Source: Kosmotogaceae bacterium UBA1373 (GTDB taxonomy: Bacteria > Thermotogota > Thermotogae > Petrotogales > Kosmotogaceae). From it: a stretch of DNA of 18,822 bases. The stretch's first letter is position 1; each line of letters starts with the position of its first letter. Both the position numbers and the translations under genes were made by a program. The stretch spans positions 47,814 through 66,635 of the forward strand of contig DBRH01000083.1 in the NCBI GenBank assembly GCA_002305955.1, in the 5' to 3' direction. Of this stretch, positions 7,727 to 15,634 are shown in pieces. A model generated the notes under the pieces. It was not told where the DNA came from. It saw only the letters and a list, made by a program, of their open reading frames with translations, and did no database searches.

Positions 7727-8587
7727 CTAGTGTCGGGCCGTGGTTTCCCTCCCTTCAACATTTTTGTTGTCTTCCTGTTCCATAAGAGGCAAGCCGGTCA
7801 TCAACGACATTGCCGGAAGCGACCAGTCTTCCTCTCCATCTAGGTATCTGTGAAGAAACCTGACCGCATCGGAAACCGCCTTCCCGTAAAGATCCCTGAA
7901 AGTCAACCGACTTTCCCAGCCCGCTATGCTGTGAAACCAGGGCCTCATTCCAAAGTTCATGGGATCATCGTGCGTATCTCTGAAAAAAGCGCTTTCGATG
8001 CTTTCACCCTTCAGAAAAAGAGCTTTAAAAAAGAGAAACAACCTGGATCTACCGTAATAATCGTCAAAAATATCCTTCATGGAATCAACGGCCCTGGTGA
8101 TCGAAGGGCTATCGATGTTATAGACCTCACCGGCCGTTCTTTGAATGGTCCGTTCGAGCTCTTCGTCTATCGAGGGTGGAAGCTCCGCCAGAGGTCTCAA
8201 CTTAAGTATATCCGCAGTCAATCTCTCCTTGAGAATGGTTCTGTCTATCATTATCTCGAGCTGTCCGCTTCTGTACCCGGTACCGGCCCGCGCCATGATG
8301 TACTGACTGACGGAAAGATCTAGAAAAAAATGACAGAAAACCCCCATAACATAGAACCTCGAAACTCCCTCGAGCTCCCTGCATAGAACACCGGCAAAGG
8401 CGTCGCACCCGGTTGTGTGTGATAACTTCCAGAGCAAATACTCAGGAGAGTTTTTTTCACAGTACTTGCCTATATCTGTGAAAAGGCACCCGAGGTTGAA
8501 CTCTCCCTTTCTCTCGCTGTCTGGATCCAGTCCAACCTCCTGGAGAACGTCCTTTCCAAAGATGATGTGAGTCCAGAACCCGGGCAA
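7727..8587 (-). CDS. Zinc-dependent phospholipase C-like protein, function unknown
   Basis: 286 residues from a TTG start. The pattern resembles the Zn_dep_PLPC group: MPGFWTHIIFG at the N-terminus with His7, Asp38 in LFTDIG, His57 in KLSH, and the pair H-x3-D (His86, Asp90) in VFCHFFLD. The HP step often seen after the last motif is replaced by SVSQY. Such proteins are widespread in Firmicutes and Thermotogae and mostly uncharacterised; actual phospholipase activity is not established. No signal peptide is evident. The TTG at 8587 has AAAAGGAG eight bases upstream and gives the usual MPGF start. The GTG at 8596 would place the site directly against the codon, although it would form a GTGA overlap with the preceding gene. 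Confidence 0.6.
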   Translation of the reverse strand: MPGFWTHIIFGKDVLQEVGLDPDSERKGEFNLGCLFTDIGKYCEKNSPEYLLWKLSHTTGCDAFAGVLCRELEGVSRFYVMGVFCHFFLDLSVSQYIMARAGTGYRSGQLEIMIDRTILKERLTADILKLRPLAELPPSIDEELERTIQRTAGEVYNIDSPSITRAVDSMKDIFDDYYGRSRLFLFFKALFLKGESIESAFFRDTHDDPMNFGMRPWFHSIAGWESRLTFRDLYGKAVSDAVRFLHRYLDGEEDWSLPAMSLMTGLPLMEQEDNKNVEGRETTARH

Positions 8588-8592
8588 GAACT

Positions 8593-9768
8593 TCACTCCT
8601 TTTCAATCGTGCCCCACAAACATTTCAAATAAAGACTCTCTGGAACCTGCATAAGCCAAGGGTGGTCCGGAGATTGAAGAGTAACCGCAAGGTGCGAGAA
8701 CGTGATCCCGCTGTTCTCTGTTGACCTCCTCACTGCCTCGACAAGGTGCTCCAGACCGATGTTGTACGCGCATGTGCAAATGCCGAGTACCCCTCTGTCT
8801 CTGACAAGGGGCAGCAGGCCCTTTATCATGTCCCTGAAGAGGCCGACCCCGGTCGATAGCTCCTTCCTGTGCTTAACGAGAGAGGGTGGATCCAAAACAA
8901 CTATATCAAATGCATCATCTTTTTCAAACCGACCTATAAAGTCAATAACATCGCTCTGAGCGAATTGAACGCATTTATCCAGTCCATTCAACTCCGAGTT
9001 CAACTTCGCCAGCTTCAGGTCCTCCACAGACTTGTCTACACAGATCACCTCCGCGCCCGCGGCCGCCATGTTGATTCCGAAAGCGCCTGTGAAGGAAAAA
9101 AGATCGAGACCCTTTTTGAGAGACAATTTCTTCACCAGCGAAGAACAAAAGGCTCTAGACTCCCTCTGATCGAAAAAGAACCCGGTCTTCTGACTCTTTT
9201 CGATGTCCACCAGGAACTTCAATCCGTTCTCAATCACCTCTATTCTTTTGGGTACCTCTCCGTAGAGCAGCCCTGTATTTCTGTCGATTTTATCTTCGAC
9301 GCCCATTTCGAAATCGCTCCGTTCATAGATACCCGCTGGGGATGTCTCCTCTACGAGCGTTTCGATTATTGTTTCTTTAAGACTCTGCACGATCCGGTTC
9401 CTGAATTGAACGACGAGGATTTCGCCGTACCTGTCAACAACCAGGCCGGGCAGTTTGTCTCCCTCTCCATGAATCAATCTGTAGTAAGGGAGTTCGTACA
9501 GGGCCTCTCTCTTTCTCAGTGCCCTCATTATCCGTCTTTTGAACAATACTTTGCCTATATCCTCATCTCTGTTCGTGAGGACCATCACGGCTCTGTTCGA
9601 CTCGGGGTTGTAGAAGCCTCTTCCCAGAAAGCCGTAATCGTACGAGAAGACATTCACCTCTCCTAGCCGCTGCGGACCGTCAATTGAAAGCAGTTCATCC
9701 CTGAATACCCACGGGTAACCGTTGAGTATCATTCTTTCCTTTCCCTTTTTCAAGCGAGCGACGATCAT
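8593..9768 (-). CDS. RlmI-like class I rRNA methyltransferase (PUA plus SAM domain)
   Basis: 391 residues. An N-terminal PUA-like RNA-binding domain (about 1-75, with GYPWVFRDEL) is followed by an RlmI/YwbD-type linker (HGEGDKLPGLVVDRYG at 100-115) and a Rossmann methyltransferase domain. The SAM motif is FSFTGAFG at 224-231, the catalytic-core motif is DPPSLVKH at 293-300, and CTCAYN at 331-336 holds the expected cysteine nucleophile of m5C enzymes. E. coli RlmI methylates C1962 of 23S rRNA; the same target is plausible here but not shown. The ATG at 9768 overlaps the ndk stop as TGATG. A TTG three bases earlier is also in frame. The stop lies just downstream of the TTG start of the next gene. 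Confidence 0.88.
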   Translation of the reverse strand: MIVARLKKGKERMILNGYPWVFRDELLSIDGPQRLGEVNVFSYDYGFLGRGFYNPESNRAVMVLTNRDEDIGKVLFKRRIMRALRKREALYELPYYRLIHGEGDKLPGLVVDRYGEILVVQFRNRIVQSLKETIIETLVEETSPAGIYERSDFEMGVEDKIDRNTGLLYGEVPKRIEVIENGLKFLVDIEKSQKTGFFFDQRESRAFCSSLVKKLSLKKGLDLFSFTGAFGINMAAAGAEVICVDKSVEDLKLAKLNSELNGLDKCVQFAQSDVIDFIGRFEKDDAFDIVVLDPPSLVKHRKELSTGVGLFRDMIKGLLPLVRDRGVLGICTCAYNIGLEHLVEAVRRSTENSGITFSHLAVTLQSPDHPWLMQVPESLYLKCLWGTIEKE

Positions 9769-10211
9769 CAAAGCTCTCCCTCGAGGGTCAGGGTGTAATC
9801 CATTATTTCTCCTTCTTCGAAAAACAGCTCTATCTCTCTCAAAGCGCTCTCGAGGCTGTCAGAAGCGTGAATAAGGTTCTTTCGGACCGATACTCCGTAC
9901 CTGCCCCTTATGCTTCCCGCGTCGGCCTCCAGCGGGTCGGTCTTTCCTACTGTATGGCGGAGCCTCTTTATGGCGTTCTCACCCTCGAGCACCATAGCTA
10001 CGACAGGTCCCGATTGAACAAACTTCATAAGCGGTTCGAAGAAGTCTTTGCCGACATGTTCTCTGTAAAGCTCACCGGCCAGGTATTTGTCCATTTCTAT
10101 CATTTTGAGGGCTACTATCTTAAGACCTTTGTTCTCGAGAGTGGTGATTATCTCGCCGACCAGACCCCTCTGGATAGCGTTCGGTTTTAGATAAGCGAAT
10201 GTTCTCTCCAT
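9768..10211 (-). CDS. ndk: Nucleoside diphosphate kinase
   Basis: 147 residues, normal size. The enzyme moves the terminal phosphate between nucleoside tri- and diphosphates through a phosphohistidine. The signature NLIHASDS places the active His at 115, and the N-terminal ERTFAYLKPNAIQRGLVGE is typical, with Lys9 in the LKP motif. Asn at position 11 replaces the more usual Asp. I chose the ATG at 10211 because GGAGGTCG lies eight bases before it and the protein then begins as expected. The frame is open to 10244, but that extension lies in the divergent promoter region. It appears to be the first gene of the minus-strand operon. Confidence 0.95.
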   Translation of the reverse strand: MERTFAYLKPNAIQRGLVGEIITTLENKGLKIVALKMIEMDKYLAGELYREHVGKDFFEPLMKFVQSGPVVAMVLEGENAIKRLRHTVGKTDPLEADAGSIRGRYGVSVRKNLIHASDSLESALREIELFFEEGEIMDYTLTLEGEL

Positions 10212-10244
10212 CTTTTCGACCTCCGGGATAATTGAACCATTCAT

Positions 10245-10253
10245 TGCTATAAT
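10245..10253 (+). promoter_or_regulatory. Extended -10 promoter giving a leaderless delta' transcript
   Basis: TGCTATAAT is a perfect extended -10 element (TGn plus TATAAT). It ends six bases before the ATG at 10260. With usual -10 to start spacing, transcription would begin on or beside the A of that ATG. There is no Shine-Dalgarno sequence upstream of this ATG. There is no recognisable -35 (GGGATA at 17 bases), which an extended -10 can tolerate. It should drive the seven-gene plus-strand operon. Confidence 0.65.
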
Positions 10254-10273
10254 TAAATCATGGACTCTACCAA
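10246..10273 (-). promoter_or_regulatory. Candidate promoter for the ndk operon
   Basis: On the minus strand TTGGTA (10273-10268) stands 16 bases from TATAGC (10251-10246). Transcription would begin near 10239, with a leader of about 28 bases carrying the ndk ribosome site. The -10 overlaps the plus-strand -10 of the delta' gene, so the two promoters would compete for the same DNA. The match is moderate. Confidence 0.4.
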
Positions 10274-11294
10274 TAGAGATTTAAGAGAGAGACTTTCCCG
10301 TATCCTGGCGGGAAGTGCGGGCTTAAGTATAGCACTTACTGGAAGAGATTGCCGTTATCTCAAGACCTTCTCAGAGGATTTGATTGGTCTTGACTTTTCC
10401 TGGGACAGAAAAAGGTTGACAGAGGATTTTCTGTTGATTGCGCCGGAGAACGGAAATATCGGTATAGAGAAGGTTCGCGAGATCGAAGCTCATTTTCTCC
10501 ACAGGCCGCCCGCGGGACGGCGAAAGTTCATCCTCATAACTCAGTGCGAGCGAATGACCCCGGAGAGCGCCAACGCTTTGCTTAAGATACTGGAAGAGCC
10601 TCCGGACTTCGGGAGAATCATCCTCAACACCACTTCCTGGAACTCGTTGCTTGCGACTATACGCAGCCGTGTAATCCCCATAAACATCGAAGTGCCGGAC
10701 GTGATAATGGAGGAAATAAAAAGGAAATACAGAGATAAAGTCATCGAGATCTACGCCGGCTCTATAGAAGATTACTCGATCCTGTCTTACTTCAGAGACC
10801 TCGAAGCGGAGGCTTTGACTGTCGATGCTCTCGAGCTCCCGGAAGGTGAAAATTGTGTCGAGTATCTGGAAGACGTGGAAAATGAAGACCCCATCTTCAA
10901 AATCAAAAGAAGAAAGGCTTATATGAATCTGATAAAGCGCTTCATAGCGGAGAACGACTTTTTCGCGCTCGCCGGAAGGATTGCACCAGGATTCGGCGGC
11001 GTTGGTTCCTTCGAAAAGTGTCGTCTTCTGGTGTTCTACGCGAGAGGACTTCTGCGAGATCTGCTGGTCGTCTCGAGGACTTCGCTCTGGAGTCGAGTTG
11101 TCAACATAGATCTGATAGAATGGCTTATGGAATACAGGGAGGGACCAAATACGTTGGAAGATTTCCTCTGGTGCGATAGATTCCTGAGAAGACGCACCGC
11201 CTCTCTTAACCCGACACTCGTCTTTTTCAGGGCTATGTATTCGGTCAGGAGGAATTTCGATAGAGACGCTGCTGGAGGTAGAATGAATGCCTGA
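10260..11294 (+). CDS. holB: DNA polymerase III delta' subunit (HolB-like clamp loader)
   Basis: 344 residues. The clamp-loader hallmark ANALLKILEEPP lies at 104-115, and TIRSRV at 133-138 corresponds to the SRC motif, here with Val instead of Cys. The P-loop position (ALTGRDCRYLK, 25-35) lacks a proper Walker A, as expected for delta', which does not hydrolyse ATP. The zinc-finger cysteines seen in many delta' proteins are not evident. In the cell it is part of the complex that loads the beta clamp. The ATG lies directly downstream of an extended -10 with no ribosome site, so it is probably a leaderless start. Its end overlaps the next gene by eight bases. The holB-ricT pairing also occurs in Bacillus subtilis (holB-yaaT), which supports the call. 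Confidence 0.88.
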   Translation: MDSTNRDLRERLSRILAGSAGLSIALTGRDCRYLKTFSEDLIGLDFSWDRKRLTEDFLLIAPENGNIGIEKVREIEAHFLHRPPAGRRKFILITQCERMTPESANALLKILEEPPDFGRIILNTTSWNSLLATIRSRVIPINIEVPDVIMEEIKRKYRDKVIEIYAGSIEDYSILSYFRDLEAEALTVDALELPEGENCVEYLEDVENEDPIFKIKRRKAYMNLIKRFIAENDFFALAGRIAPGFGGVGSFEKCRLLVFYARGLLRDLLVVSRTSLWSRVVNIDLIEWLMEYREGPNTLEDFLWCDRFLRRRTASLNPTLVFFRAMYSVRRNFDRDAAGGRMNA

Positions 11295-12171
11295 GATATA
11301 CGGAACCGTTTACGGAGTTGAATTTCATACGGTCGGAAAAATGTACGAATACTCCTCGAGCGAAGGGGTTTTGAAAACTGGAGACTTCGTTCTGGCTATG
11401 AGCGAGTTCGGACTGGATGTTGGAAAAGTCAGATTTGGCCCGGTTGATATGCGTATCGATGAGCTTAAAGAAGAACTGCGACCAATCGTGCGGATGATGA
11501 CGGACGAAGACTGGGAGACGTACAACAAGAATAAGGAGGAGGCGATCTCGGCCATGCGAATCTGTCAGGATTTGATCGAGAAGCACTCTCTGCCCATGCG
11601 CCTGCTGGAGGCGAGGTACATGTTCGATCGTTCGCGTATCGTATTCTACTTCGGGGCCGACAGCCGGGTGGATTTTCGCGAGCTGGTCAAGGACCTGGCA
11701 AGAGCTTTCAGAACGAGAATAGAACTTCGCCAGGTCGGCATAAGAGATGAAGTCAAAATGACCGGCAGTCTAGGCCTTTGCGGCATGACGGCCTGCTGTG
11801 CCAGGTTCCTAAGGCAGTTCGAAAGTATAACTCTTAAACACGCGAAGAAACAGCAACTACTGATAAATCCGGCGAAGATATCGGGCCGTTGCGGTAGATT
11901 GCTCTGCTGTCTCTCGTATGAACAGGAGTTGTACGAACATGAACTGATGGATATACCCGACGAGGGTTCTCTAGTGGATTACGAGGGAAAGACCTGCAAG
12001 GTGTTGACGGTGAATATATTCATGAAGGTGATAACTCTGGTTGCCGACGATGGGCAGATGATAAAGGTCCAGTTCGACGATTTTCGCAAGAGTCAGAAAT
12101 CCATAATACAGGACGCCAACGCCGAGTTGCTCATAAAGAACAGAGATGAAGATATTTCAATGGACGATTGA
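11287..12171 (+). CDS. ricT: PSP1-domain protein, RicT/YaaT-like
   Basis: 294 residues with the PSP1 C-terminal domain. Cysteines come in the family arrangement: C165, C170 and C171 in GLCGMTACC, then C202, C207 and C208 in GRCGRLLCC. In Bacillus subtilis RicT forms the Y-complex with RicA and RicF, carries iron-sulfur clusters, and promotes RNA processing with RNase Y. Whether partners exist in this organism cannot be seen here. The tail (after about 265) is charged and probably disordered. The ATG at 11287 has GGAGGT seven bases upstream, inside the end of the delta' gene. It lies 18 bases before the transketolase gene, and two genes upstream of rnc, another RNA-processing gene. Confidence 0.9.
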   Translation: MPEIYGTVYGVEFHTVGKMYEYSSSEGVLKTGDFVLAMSEFGLDVGKVRFGPVDMRIDELKEELRPIVRMMTDEDWETYNKNKEEAISAMRICQDLIEKHSLPMRLLEARYMFDRSRIVFYFGADSRVDFRELVKDLARAFRTRIELRQVGIRDEVKMTGSLGLCGMTACCARFLRQFESITLKHAKKQQLLINPAKISGRCGRLLCCLSYEQELYEHELMDIPDEGSLVDYEGKTCKVLTVNIFMKVITLVADDGQMIKVQFDDFRKSQKSIIQDANAELLIKNRDEDISMDD

Positions 12172-12189
12172 ATTGAGTGGAGGTGTGAA

Positions 12190-14088
12190 ATGACAGGAAA
12201 CGCTGAAAGGGGAATAGAAGAACTCAAAAAACTCGGAAGGATATGCAGGGGAGACATAATAAAGATGACAACGATCGCCAACTCCGGTCACCCCGGGGGA
12301 TCGATGTCTTCAATAGATATGTACCTGTCTATATACAATAAAGCAAATATAAATCCTTCAAGACCGTACGATCCGAACAGGGACAGGGTCATCGTGAGCC
12401 ACGGCCACACCTCTCCGGGAGTTTATGCTGCTTTAGGAAGACTGGGTTTTTTTAACATCGACGATGTCATATCTGGCTTCAGGCACGCAGGTTCCATATT
12501 CGAAGGACATATCACCAGGGGAATTCCCGGTGTGGAATGGACGACCGGTAATCTCGGTCAGGGGCTCTCGGTAGGTGTCGGCATGGCTCTGGCCTCGAAG
12601 CTGACCGGCAGAAACTTCAGGGTCTTCGTGGCCATGAGCGATGCCGAACAGGCCAAAGGACAGGTGAGCGAGGCCAGAAGAACGGCCGTCAAGTACAGAT
12701 TGAACAACCTGGTCGTGGTCATAGATTACAACGATGCCCAGATATCCGGCAGAGCACGAGATATCATGTACGTCGATATCAAGGCCAATTATCTTGCCGA
12801 TGGCTGGGATGTGATAGAAGTCAATGGACACGATTATCACCAGATAATGGAGGCTCTTTCGAGGTCCTTCGGGGGCGAAAAACCCGTTGCAGTGATCTGC
12901 AGAACTGTTATGGGAAAGGGGATCTCCTTCATGGAGGGCGATGTCTCCTATCATGGAAAACCTCTCAGTTTTGAAACGGCCGCGAAAGCCCTCGAAGAGC
13001 TCGGACTTGAAAATGATCTTGACAGATACGCGGAAATGAGAAAGGCTTTACCCTCCCACCATGAACCGGTTAAGCCGGTCGATGAGCCCATAAAGCCCGC
13101 TATCGGCACACCGATCACTTATCCCGTGGACAAGAAGACAGACAACAGATCGGCTTTCGGGAAGGCGCTGGCCGATATCGGAAAGACCAACAGAAACGGC
13201 ACCCCCGTGGTGGTTTTCGACTGCGACTTGAAGCCTTCGACCAAGGTGAACGAATTCGAGAAGGTCTGGCCAGAGAACTTCATACAGATAGGAGTGCAGG
13301 AACACAACGCGGCAGTCGTAGCAGGCGCCGCCTCTGTATGCGGCACTCTCAGCTTTTTCGCAGATTTTGGAGTCTTCGGAATCGACGAGACCTACAACCA
13401 GCAGAGATTGAACGATATAAACAAGGCCAACGTTAAAGTGGCCGTCACGCACGTGGGAATCGATGTCGGTGAGGACGGGAAAACCCACCACTGCCTGGAC
13501 TACATAGGGGCTTTGCGGAACTTCTTCGGTTTCGGTCTGATCGTTCCCGCCGACCCCAACCAGACCGACAGGGCCGTGAGGTATATGAGCCAAACGCAGG
13601 GTAACTGCGTAATCGCCATGGGAAGGTCAACCATGAATCCCATAGCCGATGAGAAGGGCGGACCCTTCTTTGGAGACAGTTACAAATACGAATATGGCAA
13701 GATAGATGTTATCAGAAAAGGAAAGGGTATAACGCTCCTATCGACCGGCCAGGTCACGCACCAGGCAGTTCTGGCGGCCGATCAACTGAAGAAGGACGGT
13801 CTGGAAGTCACGGTGTTGAATCTCAGCGCCCCGCTGGCTTCCGATCTTGATAGTGCTAGAGACTACCTGGTGGGAACAGTTATAACGCTCGAGGATCACA
13901 ACGTCAACACGGGACTGGCTTCGATAGTCGAAGAGTATTTTGTGAGAGAGGGATTTCTACCAGAGAAGTTCGTCAAGATCGGTGTCGATAGATACATGTA
14001 CTCCGGCGACAACGAAAAGCTGTACGATCTGGTGGGGCTTTCCAGAGACAGTATCGTCGAAAAGGTGAGGGAAATCCTGAGACAATGA
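12190..14088 (+). CDS. tkt: Transketolase (single-chain) with atypical TPP motif
   Basis: 632 residues. The N-terminal thiamine-diphosphate domain spans about 1-287, a Pro/Lys-rich linker 288-315, and the central pyrimidine and C-terminal domains the rest. Transketolase markers are SGHPGG with His34, HGHTSPG at 71-77, TTGNLGQG at 118-125, HGKP at 255-258, the proton-relay Glu371 in QEHN, GEDGKTH at 427-433, and Arg479. It moves two-carbon ketol units between sugar phosphates in the pentose phosphate pathway. The TPP/Mg motif usually read as GDG is SDA here (150-152); the metal-binding Asp151 and the downstream Asn181 remain. The GHPE found in most enzymes is GHIT (106-109). The ATG at 12190 follows GGAGGTG, and the stop overlaps rnc. 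It is probably active, but possibly a distinct subfamily. Confidence 0.88.
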   Translation: MTGNAERGIEELKKLGRICRGDIIKMTTIANSGHPGGSMSSIDMYLSIYNKANINPSRPYDPNRDRVIVSHGHTSPGVYAALGRLGFFNIDDVISGFRHAGSIFEGHITRGIPGVEWTTGNLGQGLSVGVGMALASKLTGRNFRVFVAMSDAEQAKGQVSEARRTAVKYRLNNLVVVIDYNDAQISGRARDIMYVDIKANYLADGWDVIEVNGHDYHQIMEALSRSFGGEKPVAVICRTVMGKGISFMEGDVSYHGKPLSFETAAKALEELGLENDLDRYAEMRKALPSHHEPVKPVDEPIKPAIGTPITYPVDKKTDNRSAFGKALADIGKTNRNGTPVVVFDCDLKPSTKVNEFEKVWPENFIQIGVQEHNAAVVAGAASVCGTLSFFADFGVFGIDETYNQQRLNDINKANVKVAVTHVGIDVGEDGKTHHCLDYIGALRNFFGFGLIVPADPNQTDRAVRYMSQTQGNCVIAMGRSTMNPIADEKGGPFFGDSYKYEYGKIDVIRKGKGITLLSTGQVTHQAVLAADQLKKDGLEVTVLNLSAPLASDLDSARDYLVGTVITLEDHNVNTGLASIVEEYFVREGFLPEKFVKIGVDRYMYSGDNEKLYDLVGLSRDSIVEKVREILRQ

Positions 14089-14822
14089 TGAACCAGGAAG
14101 AAGAGAAAAAGGTGATTGAATTCTGTTCGATCAACTCGATAAGCGCCGATCGCGAATTGATTTTCAAAGCATTGTGCCACTCATCTTTCGCCAACGAGCT
14201 TGCGCAGAACACATCCAGGATACTCGAATCCAACGAGAGAATGGAGTTTCTGGGAGACGCCGTTCTGGAGTTTTCTCTCGCGACGCTTCTTTACAGGAAT
14301 TTTGCCCTCTCGGAAGGCGAAATGTCGAAAATCAGGGCCATGGTTGGCAGTGAGAAGGTTCTTTCCGAAGTCGCCAGAGAGCTCAGGATCGGTGAGTACC
14401 TCTTTCTCGGAAAAGGGGAAAGACAGACCGGTGGGGCAGACAGGGAATCGATACTCGCCGACGCTTTCGAAGCGCTTCTGGCGGCGATATATCTGAGCTA
14501 TGGCATAGAAACGGCCCTGAATTTCGTCAGAGAGCGGTTGTACCGCTACGTGAATAAAGCGTTGGAAGGCGCCCTGGTACTGGACTACAAAACATCTCTT
14601 CAGGAGTTCACACAGGCCAGTTTCGGCTCGCGGCCCTCTTATACGACGATTCAGGAAGACGGGCCACCGCAGGATAAGTTATTCAAAGTGGAGGTAGTAG
14701 TAGAAGATAGGCTTCTAGGAGTTGGGGAAGGCAGGACGAAGAAAGCCGCCGAGCAGTCGGCCGCAAGGAAGGCTCTTGAGGCGCTCCTTAAGGAAGAGAT
14801 AGATCGGGAGAATTCACCATGA
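14085..14822 (+). CDS. rnc: Ribonuclease III
   Basis: 245 residues. It is a double-strand-specific endonuclease for rRNA processing and RNA decay. The signature ERMEFLGDA at 51-59 supplies Glu54 and Asp58, and ADAFEA at 125-130 supplies Asp126 and Glu129, giving the full two-metal active site. A double-stranded RNA-binding domain follows at about 168-236, ending in the conserved KKAAEQSAARKAL. The ATG at 14085 overlaps the transketolase stop as ATGA; a second ATG follows directly and could be the start. The nearest purine-rich site (AGGTGAGGG) is about 12 bases away, so translation may depend on coupling. Its stop overlaps prmA by four bases. Confidence 0.96.
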   Translation: MMNQEEEKKVIEFCSINSISADRELIFKALCHSSFANELAQNTSRILESNERMEFLGDAVLEFSLATLLYRNFALSEGEMSKIRAMVGSEKVLSEVARELRIGEYLFLGKGERQTGGADRESILADAFEALLAAIYLSYGIETALNFVRERLYRYVNKALEGALVLDYKTSLQEFTQASFGSRPSYTTIQEDGPPQDKLFKVEVVVEDRLLGVGEGRTKKAAEQSAARKALEALLKEEIDRENSP

Positions 14823-15634
14823 AGTACAGGCATCTTGTTGTCGGAATCAAAGAAGAACAGCGGGATCTTTTCGAAGCCTGGAGCTGGGAAGAGGGCTTCA
14901 TGAATCTTTATTTCGAGGAATTGCCCGACATGACAGTAACGCTTCACGTTATACTCGCTGAGGGCGAGGAACTGCCGGAGTTTCTCACAGAGGTGGAGTT
15001 CGTAGATCTAGGCTTTTCCAGTGAAGAGGACTGGTACGAAAAGTGGCGTCAGACTCTGCGGCCATTTTCTCTCTGTGGTGGGATCACAGTAGTCCCGATG
15101 GAGGAGGAGAGACCGGTCGAAAGCTTGAGCGAAATCGGCCTGATACCGGGAATGGCTTTCGGGACGGGACTTCACGAATCCACCAGACTGGCAGCCTCTC
15201 TGATAAAAAAGGTCGTTCGTTCCGGTGACCGTGTTCTAGATGTGGGGTGCGGGACGGGAATACTCTCGGTACTGGCCATGAAATGCGGCGCTTCGGAAGC
15301 TATCGCGCTGGATATAGATGAACACGCGCTGGAGAAGACGCGCGAGACGGCCAGGATAAACGGGGTTTCCGTCGAAGTCGTTAAATCCGATTTCCTTTCG
15401 GCGCTTTCAGAAGGCGAGTCTTTCGATCTGATAATCGCCAACATGATCGCCGAACTTCTGGAGCGCTTCGCCGGAGACATGAAGAAATTTTTGAGGAAAA
15501 GCGGTTCGATAGTGCTCTCAGGAATTTACAGAGAGAAGATACGATCGATTTCGAAACTCATCGATGAAGATTTTACAATCGATGATACAGAGGAAGATGG
15601 CGATTGGAAAGCGCTTCTCCTGAAAGAGAGATAG
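14819..15634 (+). CDS. prmA: Ribosomal protein L11 methyltransferase PrmA
   Basis: 271 residues. It uses S-adenosylmethionine to methylate amino groups of ribosomal protein L11. A short N-terminal substrate-recognition domain comes first, with DWYEKWR at 71-77 marking the linker. It is followed by PGMAFGTGLHEST at 110-122, the SAM loop DVGCGTG at 141-147, and the NMIAELL segment near 204, which corresponds to the conserved N-(I/P)-x motif. The start ATGA overlaps the end of rnc. The last 31 bases overlap the start of the DUF501 gene in another frame. Nothing is missing compared with the family. Confidence 0.93.
   Translation: MKYRHLVVGIKEEQRDLFEAWSWEEGFMNLYFEELPDMTVTLHVILAEGEELPEFLTEVEFVDLGFSSEEDWYEKWRQTLRPFSLCGGITVVPMEEERPVESLSEIGLIPGMAFGTGLHESTRLAASLIKKVVRSGDRVLDVGCGTGILSVLAMKCGASEAIALDIDEHALEKTRETARINGVSVEVVKSDFLSALSEGESFDLIIANMIAELLERFAGDMKKFLRKSGSIVLSGIYREKIRSISKLIDEDFTIDDTEEDGDWKALLLKER

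Noticed and set aside
8869..9666. 265-residue plus-strand frame antisense to the rlmI-like gene
   Set aside because: An antisense shadow of a well-supported methyltransferase; its composition follows the complement of that gene.
10212..10244. Longer NDK start at 10244
   Set aside because: The protein then has an atypical N-terminus and the start would fall in the promoter region; ATG at 10211 has GGAGG eight bases upstream.
13048..13593. 181-residue minus-strand frame inside the transketolase gene
   Set aside because: Antisense shadow; the His/Gly/Val-rich translation mirrors the coding strand.
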